Shown here: positions 61,195 through 64,000 of the stretch, piece by piece | Numbering within the stretch: the first letter of the stretch is position 1 | Layout of the letters: every line of letters starts with the position of its first letter | NCBI RefSeq assembly: GCF_000420485.1 | Contig: NZ_ATVA01000015.1 | Span: 248,001-312,000 of the forward strand | Direction of reading: 5' to 3' | Length of the DNA stretch: 64,000 nucleotides | DNA from: Paucidesulfovibrio longus DSM 6739 | GTDB taxonomy: Bacteria > Desulfobacterota > Desulfovibrionia > Desulfovibrionales > Desulfovibrionaceae | Notes under the pieces: model-generated | The model's input: only the letters and a program-made list of their open reading frames with translations | What the model was told of the DNA's origin: nothing | Databases searched by the model: none | Position numbers and translations under genes: made by a program

Positions 61195-61899
61195 TTACTC
61201 GCTTCCCTTTTTTCTCAGATGTTCGATGTAGGCCTCGGCCTTGAGGAAATCGGCCTCGGTGTCGATGTCCGTGGAGTGGTATTCATCCATGAAGATCGGC
61301 ACCTGGCGCGGAGAAATGTGCTTGCGCTCGCGCACGAACCACGGCCGTTTCATGGCGTAAATGGATGCGTTGTACATGTAGAACGGTTCCACCTCTGCCG
61401 GATCGGCGATGGGATGGTAGTCCTCCAAAACGCCGTCCCGCACGGCCTTGAGGATGGGATCGCGCTTCTTGTAAGGCCCCTTGACGCTGACCGCCGTGTC
61501 CAGATCGGACTCCCACAGCCGCGTCACGGCCTCGTCGATGTGCTCCGGATCGCGGATGGGACAGGTGGGCTGGAGCAGGACCATGATGTCGTACGGCTTG
61601 CCCGTGGCGCGCTCCATGAACTCCATGGCATGCATCACGGTGTCGATGTTGCGGACCTTGTCGCCCGCAAGTTCGTCCGGACGCTTGAAGGGCACGGGCG
61701 CACCCCACTTGCGGGCCACCTCCAGGATCTCGTCGTCCTCGGTGGTCACCAGCCAGTCCGTCAGGGTCCGCGCCCTGGCGGCCGCCTCGATGGTCCAGGC
61801 GATGAGCGGCTTGCCGGCCAGCATCATGATGTTCTTTCGGGGCAACCGTTTGGAGCCTCCCCGGGCGGGAATGACTCCAAGCACGCGCGGTCGGTTCAT
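61195..61899 (-). CDS. CMP-ulosonate (acylneuraminate-type) cytidylyltransferase
   Basis: A 234-residue NeuA/CMP-sugar synthetase that activates a sialic-acid-like or other 3-deoxy-ulosonic acid with CTP. The CTP motif is VIPARGGSKRLPRKNIMML. VTTEDDEI, LLQPTCPIRDPEHIDEAV and a C-terminal DIDTEADFLKAEAYI are intact. GGAGG precedes the ATG, which overlaps the preceding gene's stop (ATGA). It may activate the product of the NeuB-like synthase on the opposite strand or of the adjacent aldolase. Confidence 0.93.
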   Translation of the reverse strand: MNRPRVLGVIPARGGSKRLPRKNIMMLAGKPLIAWTIEAAARARTLTDWLVTTEDDEILEVARKWGAPVPFKRPDELAGDKVRNIDTVMHAMEFMERATGKPYDIMVLLQPTCPIRDPEHIDEAVTRLWESDLDTAVSVKGPYKKRDPILKAVRDGVLEDYHPIADPAEVEPFYMYNASIYAMKRPWFVRERKHISPRQVPIFMDEYHSTDIDTEADFLKAEAYIEHLRKKGSE

Positions 61900-63395
61900 T
61901 GGGCCTCCTCCCTGGATTGCAGAACCTCTTGGATGTGGTTCAGGGTCAGTTCCATGTCCTTGTGCGCTTCGGCCCTGTCCAAGGTGGTCTCGTATTCCGC
62001 GTCGAGGAAAAGGCAGATCCGCCTTTCCCGCTCCTCCTTGGGAACCTGCCGCTTCTGCGCCTCGAATATGGATTCGTCCAGCTTGTTGGGATTGGTGCAG
62101 CGGACAGCGAGGCCCACGACGTCGTAGAAGCATTTTTCCAGCGTGACGACGGGCTTGCCGAACATGATGCCCTCCCAGCCCGCGGTTCCGTTGTCCGTGA
62201 CGACCAGGGACGCGTTGGCGATGTAGGGATATTGCGAACCGAACGGATCGGCCAGGATGGTGCGTGGATAGCGCGAGACGGACTTGAGCCACCGGGTGAA
62301 GCGCCTGCCGCCGTTGCCCTTGTGCTCGCGCACGAGCAGATCCAGTCCCAGAGGCAGCATGGAGCCCACGAACTTGATGCAATGCCGCTGGGTGTGCCAC
62401 AGCGGAGCCCGGAAGTTCAACATCAGCTCCGGTTCCTTGTGCAGCGGAAGCAGGCAGTAGCTCATGCCCTTCAGCTCGTCCGGGCTGAAGGAACGGAAAT
62501 ACTTGCGGTGGGCCATCTTGCACCAGAGGATGCGGTACATCTCCACGATCCGGGAAAAAACCGGAGCCAGGGGCGGGCCCTGAAACCCCTTCCGCACGTG
62601 ACGGAGTTTCTCCCGAACTAGCTGCCAAGCCTGCGCCGGGGTGGAGGCAAGGCTCAGCCTGGCGAAATTCTTCCAGTTTTCGAGAATGTACGCGGAAGGC
62701 GCTGGCGCGTTGAGAAAGGAATCAAGACGATTGCGGCCCGCGGTTCCGATCGCCTCGCCGGACTCCATTTTCTCTTCGTACCGTCTCTGCCCGCGCGTGT
62801 TGTCCATGAGCAGATCGTCCGTCCAATAGATGCGCTTGGCTAGGCACTTGGAATTTCGGAGCGACAGGAACGGGATGCCCCGCAGCTCGCAGAGCAGGTA
62901 CAGGGGGTGGATGGTGAAATCGCAGTTTGCCCGCCCCAGGACCACTTCCACGTCAAGAAGATCAAGCTGCTGCTCCCAGAAGGAAAAGCAACGCAGAACG
63001 ACCCGTTCGGCGTAGCTCGCATCCTTGCGGCAGAGTTGCTGCAACCGGGTATTGAACCAGTAGTATTCGTGCTCCGTCCAGGCACGGACCAGCTCGCGCT
63101 CGCCGGTCAGCAGAATGCGACCGAAGCTGCGGCCGCTCTTGCGTTCGCAATCCCTGACCAGCTCCCGCAGACGCTTTTCCTGCGCCGGGTCGGACTCCCA
63201 GGGCTGCGGCTGGAGAAAATCGAAATACGGAAGCTGCGAGGCTCCGGCCTTGAAGCAATGCCGATAATTGTATGCTTCGCTGTCGTGACAATACACCGTG
63301 ACTTTCGATCCGCGCTCCAGGGCGGCCCCGGCGATGGAGCGGAAATAGTATTGGTCGGGAATGGCGTTGAGGATGAGGACGTGGTCTGGCGTCAT
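61896..63395 (-). CDS. Capsule-polysaccharide (KpsS/KpsC-like) protein
   Basis: A 499-residue cytoplasmic protein. The C-terminal half resembles the capsule synthesis family that includes Kdo transferases KpsS and KpsC. It has YCLLPLHKEPELMLNFRAP, DLLVREHKG and NASLVVTDNGTAGWEGIMFGKPVVTL. The N-terminal 200 residues are less typical. Adjacent to a CMP-sugar synthetase, it may be the transferase that uses the CMP-ulosonate donor, which is inference. Its stop overlaps the cytidylyltransferase start. Confidence 0.82.
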   Translation of the reverse strand: MTPDHVLILNAIPDQYYFRSIAGAALERGSKVTVYCHDSEAYNYRHCFKAGASQLPYFDFLQPQPWESDPAQEKRLRELVRDCERKSGRSFGRILLTGERELVRAWTEHEYYWFNTRLQQLCRKDASYAERVVLRCFSFWEQQLDLLDVEVVLGRANCDFTIHPLYLLCELRGIPFLSLRNSKCLAKRIYWTDDLLMDNTRGQRRYEEKMESGEAIGTAGRNRLDSFLNAPAPSAYILENWKNFARLSLASTPAQAWQLVREKLRHVRKGFQGPPLAPVFSRIVEMYRILWCKMAHRKYFRSFSPDELKGMSYCLLPLHKEPELMLNFRAPLWHTQRHCIKFVGSMLPLGLDLLVREHKGNGGRRFTRWLKSVSRYPRTILADPFGSQYPYIANASLVVTDNGTAGWEGIMFGKPVVTLEKCFYDVVGLAVRCTNPNKLDESIFEAQKRQVPKEERERRICLFLDAEYETTLDRAEAHKDMELTLNHIQEVLQSREEAQ

Positions 63396-63462
63396 GTTGG
63401 ATTCCGTGAAAAGAGGTTATGCGAGGGCGAAACCGTGAGGCGCATCCGGCGCATGCGCTTTC

Positions 63463-64000
63463 TCAGTCAAGCAGATACCGTTTGAAGAACCGCGTGTCGT
63501 CGGCCAGCCGGACGCTCTCCTCGATGGCCGAACGCAGGGCGTCCCAATCCAGCTGCACACGGTTGTCCGGCGCCGCTCCCGCAGGGACGATGGGGCACCG
63601 GCCCTCCAAGAGGCTGCGGGCGGAGCCGACAAAGGAATCTTCGCCGAAATCGATGAATACCGCAGGCTTGTTCGAGCGCATGGTAATATTGAAGGTCGAT
63701 GTCCTCAAGCAGGAAAAGAGGATCACGTCCGCGCTCTCGACCACCTGCTCGAAGCGCCTGTTCTCGTTGTGAGCGCCGATCACGGATTCGAACTCCATCG
63801 GCGCGCGTGCCCGGCTTTCGGGATGCTCCTTGAAGATGGCTTCGTAGCCCCATTCGCGCAACCGGGCGAGCAGTCTCGCCTGGAAATCCACGGCCACCAC
63901 GTCGGATTGCAGGGGATAGACCCTGCTTTCCTCGCCGATGTAGAACACGCCGACCAGCATGACGCTGCGAACCTGCTCCCTCGGAGCAAAGGACGCAAAG
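63463..64000 (-). CDS. Polysaccharide-synthesis protein, cut by right window edge
   Basis: The C-terminal 178 residues of a gene that runs past the right edge; the frame is open to the last base (FASFAPREQVRSVMLVGVF). The visible part has IFKEHPESRARAP, SADVILFSCLRTSTFNITM and KPAVFIDFGEDSFVG. This resembles the nucleotide-sugar half of GT-B-type capsule proteins, like its downstream neighbour. It probably belongs to the same minus-strand operon, 67 bases upstream. A firm family call needs the missing N-terminus. Confidence 0.65.
   Translation of the reverse strand, partial: FASFAPREQVRSVMLVGVFYIGEESRVYPLQSDVVAVDFQARLLARLREWGYEAIFKEHPESRARAPMEFESVIGAHNENRRFEQVVESADVILFSCLRTSTFNITMRSNKPAVFIDFGEDSFVGSARSLLEGRCPIVPAGAAPDNRVQLDWDALRSAIEESVRLADDTRFFKRYLLD

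Noticed and set aside
61899-62628. Upstream extension of the cytidylyltransferase frame
   Set aside because: It lies antiparallel in phase within the KpsS-like gene; the CTP-binding motif begins right after the ATG at 61899 with GGAGG upstream.

Overview
The window is a high-GC chromosomal segment of a Gram-negative, anaerobic bacterium, most likely a sulfate reducer of the Desulfovibrionaceae or a close relative. This rests on a small Desulfovibrio-type ferredoxin with an Asp in its first cluster motif, an octaheme tetrathionate-reductase-like cytochrome with Hmc/Nrf-type partners, a sigma54 regulator with a cysteine-rich PAS domain, many chemoreceptors and c-di-GMP proteins, and PEP-CTERM-type exported proteins. 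The species cannot be fixed from the sequence alone.

Layout. 1-4.7 kb: threonyl-tRNA synthetase (cut by the left edge), a chemoreceptor and tRNA-Val. 4.9-10.8 kb: a c-di-GMP locus with a membrane GGDEF-EAL protein, a PilZ/LuxR-type regulator carrying a CsgD/VpsT-like WYTR motif, and two small PEP-CTERM-type secreted proteins whose upstream regions share the same blocks at the same spacing. 10.9-13.4 kb: a four-gene operon (YkgJ cysteine cluster, small unknown, TPR, HEAT). 13.7-16.2 kb: ferredoxin, an M29 aminopeptidase and an exported protein with a 12-bp tandem repeat. 16.3-21.9 kb: a respiratory operon (Tat-exported four-cluster ferredoxin, membrane cytochrome-like subunit, octaheme cytochrome, cytochrome b) read from a good sigma54 promoter and divergent from a sigma54 activator. 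22.0-23.5 kb: citrate synthase and tRNA-Leu(CAG).

23.5-35.1 kb is an integrated island at the 3' end of tRNA-Leu. It has a P4-type integrase, an AT-rich unknown gene, an AlpA-like regulator, a Rep-like protein, an ArdC-like zincin and a giant single-chain Type ISP restriction-modification enzyme. It ends in an imperfect copy of the tRNA 3' end, and GGGGGTAT-type repeats lie just inside both ends.

35.2-40.9 kb: an isochorismatase-family hydrolase divergent from a GlxA-type regulator, an Lrp/cupin/RidA operon behind a 35-bp dyad operator, and a dCache chemoreceptor. 41-64 kb is a large surface-polysaccharide or glycan region. The plus-strand part has two SPASM radical SAM proteins, WcbI, a GT4, an SGNH-like protein, then NeuB-like synthase, SDR, aldehyde dehydrogenase and transketolase, then a CDP-sugar block (cytidylyltransferase, 4,6-dehydratase, 3,5-epimerase-like, C-methyltransferase), two O-methyltransferase-like proteins, an epimerase/reductase and a GT2. 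The opposing minus-strand part has a polysaccharide protein cut by the right edge, a KpsS-like protein, a CMP-ulosonate cytidylyltransferase, a DapA/NanA-family aldolase and a left-handed beta-helix acyltransferase.

The most promising places for undescribed biology are the PilZ-CsgD-like regulator with its two matched PEP-CTERM promoters, the RM enzyme/zincin pair on the island, and the combined NeuB/transketolase/CDP-sugar/aldolase glycan region.
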